This document shows positions 38,069 to 46,020 of a stretch of 64,000 bases of DNA, piece after piece (within the stretch, counting starts at the first letter, position 1; each line of letters starts with the position of its first letter). The position numbers and the translations under genes were made by a program. The DNA comes from Homalodisca vitripennis (taxonomy: Eukaryota > Arthropoda > Insecta > Hemiptera > Cicadellidae). Location of the stretch: assembly GCF_021130785.1 (NCBI RefSeq), contig NW_025777602.1, positions 1-64,000 on the forward strand. Direction: 5' to 3'. The notes under the pieces are model-generated. The model was not told where the DNA came from, searched no databases, and saw only the letters and a list, made by a program, of their open reading frames with translations.

Positions 38069-38090
38069 CTCTATTTATTAGGGAAAAATT

Positions 38091-38237
38091 TCAAGTTTTT
38101 ATAAATTGGCTCTTTTTAGCGTTACATTCAGCACATTTTCCAGAAATTCTCTTAACTCCATTGATGTTTGCATAGTATTTTTTTATATCATTTGTTGCAG
38201 TTTTTTCTTTACATCTCACACAATATATGAGCGCCAT
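38091..38237 (-). CDS. 48-residue zinc-ribbon protein
   Basis: Starts MALIYCVRCKEKT directly after a CCTTATATAAATGG motif and ends at TGA 38091-38093. Cysteines form CVRC and CAEC pairs about 28 residues apart. The pattern (CxxCK.KT...NG..R..GKC..C) is the same as the N-terminal 45 residues of the integrase reading frame at 46020. I recall this as a DUF5679-like ribbon, found alone or fused in viral and mobile elements; unverified. Intact and tightly packed between the repeat protein and the fibre candidate. Confidence 0.75.
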   Translation of the reverse strand: MALIYCVRCKEKTATNDIKKYYANINGVKRISGKCAECNAKKSQFIKT

Positions 38238-38253
38238 TTATATAAGGAAAATT
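38238..38253 (-). promoter_or_regulatory. Gene-start motif of 48-residue ribbon gene
   Basis: Reads TTTTCCTTATATAA directly before ATGGCG. Confidence 0.6.
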
Positions 38254-39371
38254 AGTCATCATAGCCGCCTACTCCATTAAATCTGTTATCAATATTTTCA
38301 AAAGTTTTATTAACATCTTCTTTAAATTTATTAAAGTTTTCTTCTAGTTTATTTACTTTATCGAGATATAAATCGTTGTATTCAACGAGTTTATGATCAA
38401 TATTCTCAAAAGTTTTTGTGGCATCTAAACTAAACTTATCAAAAGACTGCTTATTTTTTATAACTTTTTCATTAATTTCGCCAAAGTTTTCTTCTAGTTT
38501 AATTAATTTATCATGAAGTAAAGATTGATTAGTAACTACTCTTTTAAAAACTTCACCATTTTTTCTATCGGTTTCATTAAAACCCTCTTGAAATTTAGCG
38601 AAATGTTCCAAAAAGTTTGTTATTTTTCCATAAAGATCGCCTTTATATAGATTGAAATTTTCCTCAAAATTTGTAAATTTTTCATCACAATTTTCTATAG
38701 ATCTTTTACTTCTTTCATCAAGTTTTTCATAGACTTCTGTTGTAAAATCTTTAACATGCTGTTTATGATTCTCATAATTTTGTTTTAGTTCATTAAACAT
38801 TTTAATAGGATCTTCTAATTGAATCATTACAACAACATCAAATGGATTAATTCCTTTACTAACACCGCTAATTCTTTTTCCTTTAAAATCTAAGGCATTT
38901 TTAACATTCGGATCATGTAAATCAACAATATCGATGTTTTCTGATAATTTTAGAGGTTTTAAAATTTGTTCCTTAACAACAACATCATGTTTGTCAATAC
39001 CAGGTCGAACACCGACAATTCTTTTTTTATTAGCCAAACTAACATAATTCTTTTCAACTTTGATCGCTTCAGTAATTTTATCAGCTTTTTCGATATGAGA
39101 CATTAAATTGGTAAATAATTTTTTTACACCATCATCAACTTCTTTTTCCAATGTTTTTATTTTATCAGCAACTTCATTTGAACTCATGAAATTTGCAAGT
39201 TTGTTATCATATTCTGCTTTAAAATCTTCAATCTCGACAGCAAACGTATCTGAATCTGGAAGGTTTTGTAATAAATTTTCTAACTTGTTATCAAACTCAT
39301 TTCTCAAAACTATTATCTACATTTTGAATAATTTGTGTTCCAAATACGTCAAAAATATTTTGTGAATCCAT
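38252..39371 (-). CDS. Coiled-coil fibre candidate
   Basis: The open piece 38252-39307 encodes 351 residues, mostly charged heptad-like sequence (Lys/Glu/Asn/Phe rich) expected to form long coiled coils. Two related blocks at about residues 95-114 and 143-163 read VGVRPGIDKHDVVV and SGVSKGINPFDVVV, similar in style to the short linkers of phage and viral fibres. The likely start is the ATG at 39371, inside the end of the protease gene, with one frame change near 39305; the frame otherwise begins at a TTG. Position among virion genes supports a spike, fibre or internal rod. No receptor-binding domain is recognised. Confidence 0.6.
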
Positions 39372-39775
39372 ATTTATTAAGCAATAATTTGTTAACAACT
39401 TCTTTAAAATCTTTACCATTACTCAGTTCATTCAAAACAAAAATACACAAATGTCCACAAATTGGGGGATCGTTATAGTCTTGAATCTGAGAGTCATTGT
39501 AGTAGACGCTTGATTTTTTCAAATATTTGATCAATTCTATCGGCGGTTTGTCCTCAATTCTTCCATACGAATCAAAATAACAGGCATTCTTATCATTCTT
39601 ATAATAACAAACCCAATGCGTTTCCACTTTCCATAATCGAGTCTAAATTCACAATTCCACATTCAAATTTCTTAACTTTTTCAGGTAATGTATCGCGCAT
39701 AAAAATTCCTCTAAAATGTTTAATGTTTTTGCAGATTTCTTCCAATTCTCCGAATGTTAAGGGTTCAAATTTTTT
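39349..39775 (-). CDS. Adenain-like cysteine protease
   Basis: Maturation protease of the C5 (adenovirus/Polinton) type, which cuts capsid and core precursors inside the particle. The open piece 39349-39627 has THWV at its start (catalytic His at residue 4), CYFDSYG (acidic residue at 19), a Gln at 49 and ICGHLC with the candidate nucleophile Cys at 57, in the right order and spacing. The N-terminal part, including FRGIFMRD and ECGIVNLD, lies in another frame at about 39625-39770. One break falls near 39627 just before the catalytic His. The start codon is unclear: upstream the gene joins or overlaps the core-protein frame. Confidence 0.85.
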
Positions 39776-40213
39776 TTCCGATGTTTGATTTCACGTAATT
39801 CAAAGTTTTTTCATCTAATCCAGATCCTGTAACATCTTCCAACTCTTTATCTAACCAATTTAAATGTTTCGAACAATAGGAATCACATCCTTTTTAACGA
39901 TTGGAGCAGCTTTACGAACATAAGGAACAACATTTTTAACAACTGGAATATTTTCTCCAAAATCTAATAAATCTTTCAAAAGTCCACCATTTTTAAGTTC
40001 TTTCAACTGATTATAAGAAAATTCTATTCTGGTTCCTTTATTGTTTTTCTTATGTTTTTCGAGTTTATTGTATTGTCTATTTGTTAAAAATATCTTATCT
40101 TCGCCATTGTTTAGTTGATCTATTTTAAATTGAATACTAACGGGTATTTGTTTCTTAAAAGCGGATTTTATTTTTTCTTTCTGATTTTTGCTGAAGTTTA
40201 CGTTCACCTCCAT
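39765..40213 (-). CDS. Core/minor virion protein (pX-like candidate)
   Basis: The first 117 residues (39860-40213) start MEVNVNFSKNQKEKIK after CTATATAAATGG. They show two Q-x-L/Y blocks around ISI/LTNRQYNKLEK and FSYNQLKELKNGG, followed by a hydrophobic, basic stretch. This layout recurs in Polinton and adintovirus proteins likened to adenovirus core protein X. After a one-base change near 39870 the frame continues through VTGSG, a near match to an adenain cleavage site, to a stop at 39765. Role in DNA packaging or membrane disruption is inferred from context. Confidence 0.6.
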
Positions 40214-40228
40214 TTATATAGTTAAAAT
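40214..40228 (-). promoter_or_regulatory. Gene-start motif of core-protein gene
   Basis: TTTTAACTATATAA abuts ATGGAG. Confidence 0.6.
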
Positions 40229-40758
40229 TTCAAGTTCTCTTCGATTCCCATTCCTAGTTTTCTCTTCAAAAACATTGCTCCAGCTGTTGGAAGCGCAACA
40301 AATCTTTCACCTAAACTAGCATCTTTTGATAAAAATCTATCCATTGCCTTATCTTGCAAAACTTTATCTGCGATATGTCTGGAATTTGTGTCTCTATGTT
40401 TTGCATAAAAAATATCGTGTTCCATAGCAGCTTGATCTAATTTATTTATACCAGGATCTCCTCTTTTTAGTCTTTTTTCGAGTTTTGTGCCGGGCCCCAG
40501 ATACTGATAAGTTGGTACGTGTAATTCAAAAGGTAAATTGTTGATAAAATCATTCAAAAGTCCACTACCCTCAATCATAGATGAACTTATTGCCGGCAAA
40601 ACTCGTTTTAAATATTTAATTCCATCAGGTTTTTCAATCATTTCATCAAGTTTGTTCGAAATAAAATCCTTAATCGCTTTCTTTTCGTTCAAAAAATTGT
40701 TGTTTCCAGCCTTTTCTTGAGCATAAATATAATTAATAATTCCATCGAGTTTTGTCAA
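40222..40758 (-). CDS. Phospholipase A2-like virion protein
   Basis: 178 residues. YLGPGT at 86-91 is the calcium-binding loop and LDQAAMEHDIFY at 107-118 carries the His-Asp catalytic pair, both in the style of the parvovirus VP1 phospholipase domain. In viruses that domain breaches endosomal membranes during entry. An IEGSG at residues 62-66 just before the domain fits the adenain consensus (I/L/M)xGxG, so the protease could release it. No ATG opens the frame: it begins at TTG 40758, and open frame continues upstream to about 40795, so the original start may be lost or mutated. Follows the DUF8207-like gene on the same strand. Confidence 0.85.
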   Translation of the reverse strand: MTKLDGIINYIYAQEKAGNNNFLNEKKAIKDFISNKLDEMIEKPDGIKYLKRVLPAISSSMIEGSGLLNDFINNLPFELHVPTYQYLGPGTKLEKRLKRGDPGINKLDQAAMEHDIFYAKHRDTNSRHIADKVLQDKAMDRFLSKDASLGERFVALPTAGAMFLKRKLGMGIEENLKF

Positions 40759-40795
40759 ATCGTCGATATATCTGTATTCAATCTTATTATCACTG

Positions 40796-41531
40796 TTATT
40801 TTCTCACACCTGATCCTTCGATTCTTTTTTCCCAAATTGGTTTAATCAAATTGAGATATTTTTTACCTTTACTTGACTTTGGTTTCTTAGTTGATGGATC
40901 ATTATTTTTGTAAATTGAATCAGATTTCCATAAAATTTCAGTATACTTTTTCAAGTCTTCTTCAGAATATAAACCGTCTTTTGGAACATCAGTGCCTGTT
41001 AATAATCTCCATAAACCTTGAGTTCCTTCATATGTTTTTTCATTAATAATGATATCATTATGCTCAAAATTCACGGGTAAATTTCCAATCATAAAACTTT
41101 TCTTTTTTCTATCCCAATACAAACCAAATTTATCATCCTTCGCTCTAGGAAGGAATTTTCTACCAATTTCACCAATTATTATATCCGTCGTTCCAGGACT
41201 TATTGGTTCAACTATTGTAGATTCTTCAATGATTCTAGGTCTAAATGGTGTTGACGATGGTAATTTTGGCAATTCAAACTCAGATTCTGGAATCGAAATA
41301 TCAGCAAATTGTCGTACAACTGGAACCAAATTCATTACATTTTGATTATCGCTTAAAACATTTTCAATTTTTCCCTCAACATTTTTTATTGCAGAAGTTA
41401 CAGGTTGATTAATTTTTTGAATAAATTCTTGTTCTTTTTCATCAATTCGAATCTGTTCTTTAAATTCTTTGATTAATTTCTTTTCGATTTGATCAAGTTT
41501 TTTTCGCTTCTTCTGAAGTTACGTTCGCCAT
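40796..41531 (-). CDS. Unknown virion-cluster protein (DUF8207-like)
   Basis: The open piece 40796-41335 (179 residues) contains FGLYWDRKKKSFMIG, YEGTQGLWRLLTG and YTEILWKSDSIY, segments common in uncharacterised arthropod Polinton proteins; I recall the name DUF8207 but cannot verify it. It ends with IEGSGVRK, again a match to the adenain cleavage consensus. The N-terminal part starts at ATG 41531 right after CTAAATAAATGG and is separated by a one-base change in an A run near 41510; that part is charged and probably helical. Likely a structural or scaffolding protein processed during maturation. Confidence 0.65.
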
Positions 41532-41809
41532 TTATTTAGGAAAATTTTGAAACGTGGAACGTGGAAACGTGAACACGAAACGTGAACACGGAACGTAAAA
41601 CACGAACGTGAAACGTAAAAACATGAACGTGAAACGTAAACACGAACGTGAAACATGAACGTGAAACATGAACGTGAACGTGGAACGTGAACAGATTTAC
41701 CGTTCTTTTTTTCTGTTATTTTCATAATGTAAATAAAAAGTAAAGATAATATAAAAATAATTGTAACAAATATTTTATCAAGTAGATTTGTCAGACCACT
41801 GAGCAGCAT
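41519..41809 (-). CDS. Small membrane protein with repeat-expanded tail
   Basis: 96 residues. Residues 12-30 (IFVTIIFILSLLFIYIM region) form one membrane segment. After KKNGK the sequence turns into a low-complexity VHVPRSRSCF-type tail encoded by the ACGTGAAC minisatellite at 41545-41696, which is unlikely to be original. The ATG follows CTAATATAAATG. The tail end overlaps the next gene start by 13 bases. The original protein was probably a short single-pass membrane protein. Confidence 0.5.
   Translation of the reverse strand: MLLSGLTNLLDKIFVTIIFILSLLFIYIMKITEKKNGKSVHVPRSRSCFTFMFHVRVYVSRSCFYVSRSCFTFRVHVSCSRFHVPRFKIFLNKWRT
41532..41547 (-). promoter_or_regulatory. Gene-start motif of DUF8207-like gene
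   Basis: TTTTCCTAAATAA abuts ATGGCG. It marks ATG 41531 as the true start although a frame change follows soon after. Confidence 0.6.
41545..41696. repeat. ACGTGAAC-type minisatellite
   Basis: About 150 bases made of irregular 8-11 bp units around AACGTGAAAC / GAACACGAAC / GGAACGTG, unlike anything else in the element. It lies within the end of the small membrane-protein frame and directly before the next gene's start. Confidence 0.9.
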
Positions 41810-41862
41810 TTATATTAGAAAATTTATTCAGATATTTACCATTTTTAGGCTTCAAAGTTAGA

Positions 41863-42465
41863 TTAATAGTTAAAAATCCATAGTCTTCTTTCCAAAATTT
41901 TATCACATAATTCATTAAAGTGGTTAAAACTCATATCAGATCCCACATAATTGTTATAAATCTTTCTCGAATAGTGATCATCTTGCTTAAAAATACACAA
42001 CATATTCAGGTTATTTCTTATAACTTGTTTATCAACCTTTGAAAAGCATTGGGAAAGATAGATACAAGATATGTTTTTGTGACGAGACATTACGAAATAT
42101 TCCTTAATAACGTCTTGATTTTCTAAAATACAATCATCAAAAACGATTAACGAATTGGGTTTACATTCGCTTAACGGAACTATGTCCTCAGAAGCATTAT
42201 AAAAATGTGATATTTTCTTACTTAAGTTCTTCTCAATGTTTTCAAATCTTTCTTGTAATTTTTTATAGGCGTCCTGTTCTAAAGATTTACTAAAAACATA
42301 CAAATTGGAATAAGGAATCAACCTATTGTAGATAAAATTCAATAATAAAGTTGTTTTTCCACATCCACTTGAACCAACAATTAACAATCTGATTGGTTGA
42401 TCTTTCTTATTTTCTTCAAACGTTTGAAGTTTTATCTGATCTTTTTGCTTTAAAAATTTCTCCAT
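41863..42465 (-). CDS. A32/FtsK-like packaging ATPase
   Basis: Genome-packaging motor subunit. 200 residues with Walker A GSSGCGKTT at 31-39, Walker B LIVFDD near 105-110, and MSRHKNISCIYLSQ, the sensor region typical of Polinton and NCLDV A32-type ATPases. Start ATG 42465 follows CTATTTAAATGG. A one-base change in a T run near 41880 truncates the last residues; in the other frame the C-terminus continues to about 41820, where the next gene begins. Divergent from the penton gene at 42506. Confidence 0.9.
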   Translation of the reverse strand: MEKFLKQKDQIKLQTFEENKKDQPIRLLIVGSSGCGKTTLLLNFIYNRLIPYSNLYVFSKSLEQDAYKKLQERFENIEKNLSKKISHFYNASEDIVPLSECKPNSLIVFDDCILENQDVIKEYFVMSRHKNISCIYLSQCFSKVDKQVIRNNLNMLCIFKQDDHYSRKIYNNYVGSDMSFNHFNELCDKILERRLWIFNY

Positions 42466-42505
42466 TTAAATAGAAGATTTTCATCTTGAAGCAACGCTTG
42501 CGAAA

Positions 42506-43242
42506 ATGAAGCTGTTCAAGTTGACTTCAGAAAGCTCTAAATTAGTTTTAAACTTGGAACATCCTATACACTTAGAGGAAGAATCAAATTATTTTATCGG
42601 TTTAAGCGGTTTTTATTCTGACAATTTTTGTAATAAATATTAGTGAAAGTTCTCCTTATTGCATAGGATTTAGTGAGAAGAACATAACAAAATACTATGG
42701 TTTAAACAAAGGATATTATACTTTCGATCAAATAAAAAATTCCCTTAAAAATTATCTGAAAACATTCAAACAATCAGATAAATCTTTAAACTTTGACGAA
42801 AACAAGTTTGAAATGCAAAAAAATTATCTCTCTAATAAAATTCAAATAAAATCACCAGTAAGAATAATGTTTTCAGCAATTATTGTAGATTTGTTAGGGT
42901 TTGTTCAAGAAACTATTGAGCCAAATCAGGTATATTTAGGAAATAAAACGCCAAAATTTAGACCGTTCGATGTAATTGAAGTGCACTGCAATCTCGTTGA
43001 ACCTAGTTTTGAAAATCATACCGAACATTTACACAAAGAATCTGAAATTTTGTACACTTTTTTCCCAAATGTTGCTTATGGATCAAAAATCAGTGAAAAA
43101 CCGAATGAAATCGATTATATTCCAATTAGAAAAAAATATTAAAAGAATTCAAAAAATCGTCTTAACTGTTCAAGACTCTGAGGGAAATTTATTAAATAAT
43201 GAGAGTAAAACAACAATATATTTAAGATTGTCGAAAGAATGA
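42506..43242 (+). CDS. Minor capsid (penton-type) protein
   Basis: Plus-strand gene that starts 40 bases from the ATPase gene start, divergent. The first piece (42506-42645) begins MKLFKLTSES and includes YFIGLSGFYSDN. The main piece includes 42813-43142 with IVDLLGFVQETI, IEVHCNLVEPSF and SKISEKPNEIDYIPI. The last piece ends at 43242 with YLRLSKE. Two single-base changes, near 42640 and 43130, separate them. The order of segments matches the single-jelly-roll minor capsid proteins of insect Polintons. About 245 residues in all. It would sit at the capsid vertices. Confidence 0.75.
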
Positions 43243-43244
43243 TG

Positions 43245-43428
43245 AATCAAGGGGGGGAACGAATCGTTCTTACCTTCAAATTTTCAAGAAAACAACTATT
43301 GAATGTATAAATTACAGGAGTCTATCCCATAGACCCCTTAACAATCTTCATCCTGACACTGTTTTTATCAATGAATCTGGGCTTTATACTGAAATAAAAA
43401 TTACTAGTTAAATTTCTTTTCTATCTAA
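43245..43428 (+). pseudogene. BRO gene remnant
   Basis: 43334-43387 repeats 43645-43698 of the BRO gene with a single mismatch over 54 bases (CCCCTTAACAATCTTCATCC and on). Around it there is no intact frame. This is a stranded fragment of a second bro copy or a local duplication. The intact gene's promoter motif CTATCTAAATGG follows at its end. Confidence 0.8.
43413..43428 (+). promoter_or_regulatory. Gene-start motif of BRO gene
   Basis: CTTTTCTATCTAA abuts ATGGAG on the plus strand, showing the motif is not strand-restricted. Confidence 0.55.
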
Positions 43429-44239
43429 ATGGAGTCAGTTGTAGACCTACTCAACAATCAATTTATATTTAATAATAAAGACATTGTAACGATTGTAGAC
43501 GAAAACAATGTAATCTGGTTTAAGGCTAAAGATGTTTGTGAAATATTAGGTTATGAAAAAACAAAAAACGCAATTAAATTAAATGTTGAAGATGATGACA
43601 AAATTCAATATTTTTACTTAAAAAACAAGGGGCTATTCGAATGGCCCCTTAACAATCTTCATCCTGACACTGTTTTTATCAATGAATCTGGACTTTATTC
43701 TTTAATTTTGAGATCACATAAAAAAGAGGTAAAAATCTTCAAAAATTGGGTTACAAAAGAAGTTTTTACCGAGTATTAGAAAATATGGCGAGTACAAACT
43801 TGAAAACGAAAATAAGCAGTTAAAAGATGAAATAAAACAGTTACAAATTAAAGATGAAATGAAATCATTGAAAATAGAGAATCAAGAATTGCGAATGGAA
43901 TTAATGAAGAGAGATATGGTATGTAAAGATTTTGATAAGAAAAAACACCATGTTTTTGTGTTAATTAAGAAGAATCACATGTGGGAATGGCCTTATTACG
44001 TTATCAGAGCTCAGAAACGAGAAATACCAAACCGATTAAAACATCTAAAAATAAATTATCCTGAATTAGAGATTTTGTTCATTGATGACGAACCAAATTC
44101 TATCAATCTGTATAACCAAATGAAAGAATCTTTGAATATTTTATACAACGGAAATCATTTTACTACAAATATGGCAGAATCTCGACTGATTTATAGAATA
44201 TCTAAATTACACGATGAAAATGTTTCTAAATTTTACTAA
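43429..44239 (+). CDS. bro: BRO family protein
   Basis: Bro-N DNA-binding domain followed by a coiled coil and a DUF3627-like C-terminal region, the plan known from baculovirus, entomopoxvirus and other insect DNA viruses. The first piece (43429-43779, 116 residues) has VIWFKAKDVCEILGYE and LYSLILRSHKKE, Bro-N hallmarks, and ends at a TAG just after a T run near 43765. In the neighbouring frame the sequence continues through a Lys/Glu-rich coiled coil into 43859-44239 with HVFVLIKKNH and PNSINLYNQMKES. One added base explains the break. Bro proteins bind DNA and modulate replication or transcription; the role here is unknown. Start motif CTATCTAAATGG. Confidence 0.85.
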
Positions 44240-44563
44240 AAACTCTCGATTTATTATATTTTGTTTGTAAATGTTTTAGCATAACTAGGTAACCATTGTA
44301 AAATCTTTTTTTCATATTCACAAGGCATTTCGTTTTTATAACTTTCGCTGAAAATTTTTTTAGCACAATCTTTGCAAAAAGCATCTTTTCTATCTTTACT
44401 ATACTGCCAGTTATTAAATTCAGAAATATTTTTAATTTCTTTACAAAAGTAACACTTTTTCTCTTCTAAAGTTAATTTGTTCATTTTATCATATAATTCC
44501 TTACAATAAACAGTCTTTTCTATTCTCTTCTTGACACTTTGTACATTTCTTTTGAGACTCCAT
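44226..44563 (-). CDS. Zinc-finger protein, tandem paralogue 1
   Basis: Start ATG 44563 follows TTCTATATAAATGG. The main open piece 44254-44484 has CYFC at the start of a unit and CKDC about 25 residues on, with KDRKDAF between. An earlier unit (KCTKC) is encoded just after the ATG in a different frame; breaks lie near 44500 and 44270. Each unit follows CxxC..K....F......RKD...CK.C. It is a paralogue of 44597-44983 in the same orientation. The function is unknown; the spacing recalls short HNH-like or treble-clef binding modules. Confidence 0.6.
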
Positions 44564-44580
44564 TTATATAGAAAAAATTA
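44564..44580 (-). promoter_or_regulatory. Gene-start motif of zinc paralogue 1
   Basis: TTTTTTCTATATAA abuts ATGGAG; best match to the shared consensus. Confidence 0.65.
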
Positions 44581-44596
44581 TTACACAATGAAAATG

Positions 44597-44983
44597 TTAA
44601 ACTCTTAACTTATGATATTTGGTTTGTAAATGTTTTTGATAATTATTTAACCATTTTATAGTTCTTCCACATTCACATTGAGTATCTTCATAATATAATC
44701 TATGGTGATTCTTCTTTACACAATCTTTACAATATGAGTCTTTTCTTATCTCTACTATAGTGATCACTATTAAACTCTGAAATTTTTTTAGTTTCTTTAC
44801 ATTTAAGACATTCTTTATCTTCCAAAGTTAATTTTTTCTATTTTATCATATAATTCTTTATTGATATTCCCTTTCACAATCTTTGCAATTATAATGCATT
44901 CCATCTTTCCTATTTTTATCTTTATAAAATTCATTTAAATCTTTAAATTCTTTGCACTTTGTACATTTCTTTTGATGCGCCAT
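44597..44983 (-). CDS. Zinc-finger protein, tandem paralogue 2
   Basis: Start ATG 44983 follows TTCTATATATAAATGG. The first 41 residues (MAHQKKCTKCKEFKD and on, with NCKDCE) are open, then stop at a frame change near 44858. Further pieces carry CLKCKETKKISEF and, after another change near 44735, YCKDC and CECGRTIKWL with a terminal His-rich C2H2-like end. Shares KKCTKC, ISEFN and CKDC blocks with the paralogue at 44226-44563, so the pair arose by tandem duplication. Role unknown. Confidence 0.6.
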
Positions 44984-45000
44984 TTATATATAGAAAATTT
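44984..45000 (-). promoter_or_regulatory. Gene-start motif of zinc paralogue 2
   Basis: TTTTCTATATATAA abuts ATGGCG; it starts only four bases upstream of the integrase stop side. Confidence 0.65.
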
Positions 45001-45003
45001 ATA

Positions 45004-46020
45004 TTACAGTTTTGACTTTCTCAATTCATATTCATAGAAATTTCCGGTTATTTCTTCATTATTTAAATCTTTTATACTATAAGTTACAGGATCTGTGTTA
45101 TTAATTTGATAAATCACAAAGATTTCTCTTGACCAATTGTTCTTATATTTGTTCGAAAAATGTTTGTTTTTTACTAACAATTCTTACATGATCATTGACT
45201 TTAAATTTAGTTTTCGTGTGAATTTCAGGTGGAACATACTTGAAAACGGTCTCTAATAACTCCTTTTCTGCATCCTTATCTACGTCTTTCGGTTTCATTT
45301 TGATTGTGCTGTGAACTGTATCGTTATAATTGTTTACGATTTTTTGAAGAATATCGATCCATTTAAAGTTTTTATTAATCTCAAAAATTACTTTCATTCT
45401 CTCATTTTGAGTTCTGTTATATCTCTCTACAATACTTGATTTCTCTTCGTTTTTCAGTATGATAAATCTTAATGTTGTATTTCCTCAAAAACATCGTTAA
45501 ATTCTTTATTTTTAAACTCTAAACCCTTATCTGTATGAAGTAGGTTAGGAGGTTTGTGATTGATCCTTATGGCATCTTTTACTATATCTTCGAAAGCTTT
45601 TGAAATATCCTTGCCGTTTTTTCTTTTGATAGCTCTTGACCAAGCATATTTTGAGAAAGTATCAATAACATTTAACATATACTTGAATCCATCATTTTGA
45701 TCCGAATAGTTAGACGTTATAACTAAATCTGCTGCCCATAAATCGTCAATTCCTAATGTTATAATTTTTCTCTTTTTAAACTTTCTTCGTACTGGTGCAT
45801 GAATTTCTCGAGCTTCAATCTCTATCTCATCTTTAGTCTTCAATTCTTGCTTAACAGGTTTTGGATTTGGATTCTTTATAAACTTACATCTCTTGTTTGT
45901 CTTACATTTTGAACATTTTGCAGCAATTCTATACAATCCATTTTGAGTTTGAACGATTTTTGAATCTATATTTTTCGTTTTCTTTTTACACTTGTGACAG
46001 TGAATTAAATCATCTTCCAT
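45004..46020 (-). CDS. Polinton integrase (rve DDE) with N-terminal zinc ribbon
   Basis: Inserts the element DNA into the host genome. The first piece 45469-46020 has a C4 ribbon (Cys 8, 11, 36, 39), a basic linker, then the rve core with WAADLV (Asp 98) and LLHTDKGLEF (Asp 164). The third catalytic residue lies in the EEKSSIVERYNRT segment near 45420. 45143-45397 gives FKVNDHVRIVSKK, an SH3/chromo-like tail, and the last part (NWSREIF...) runs to a stop at 45004. Frame changes near 45470, 45440 and 45150. Its ATG is embedded in GATATATAAATGG, which also contains the polymerase stop codon. Confidence 0.92.

Noticed and set aside
41519..41809. Cysteine/arginine-rich secreted or antimicrobial-like peptide
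   Set aside because: The VPRSRSCF-type tail is a direct translation of the minisatellite.
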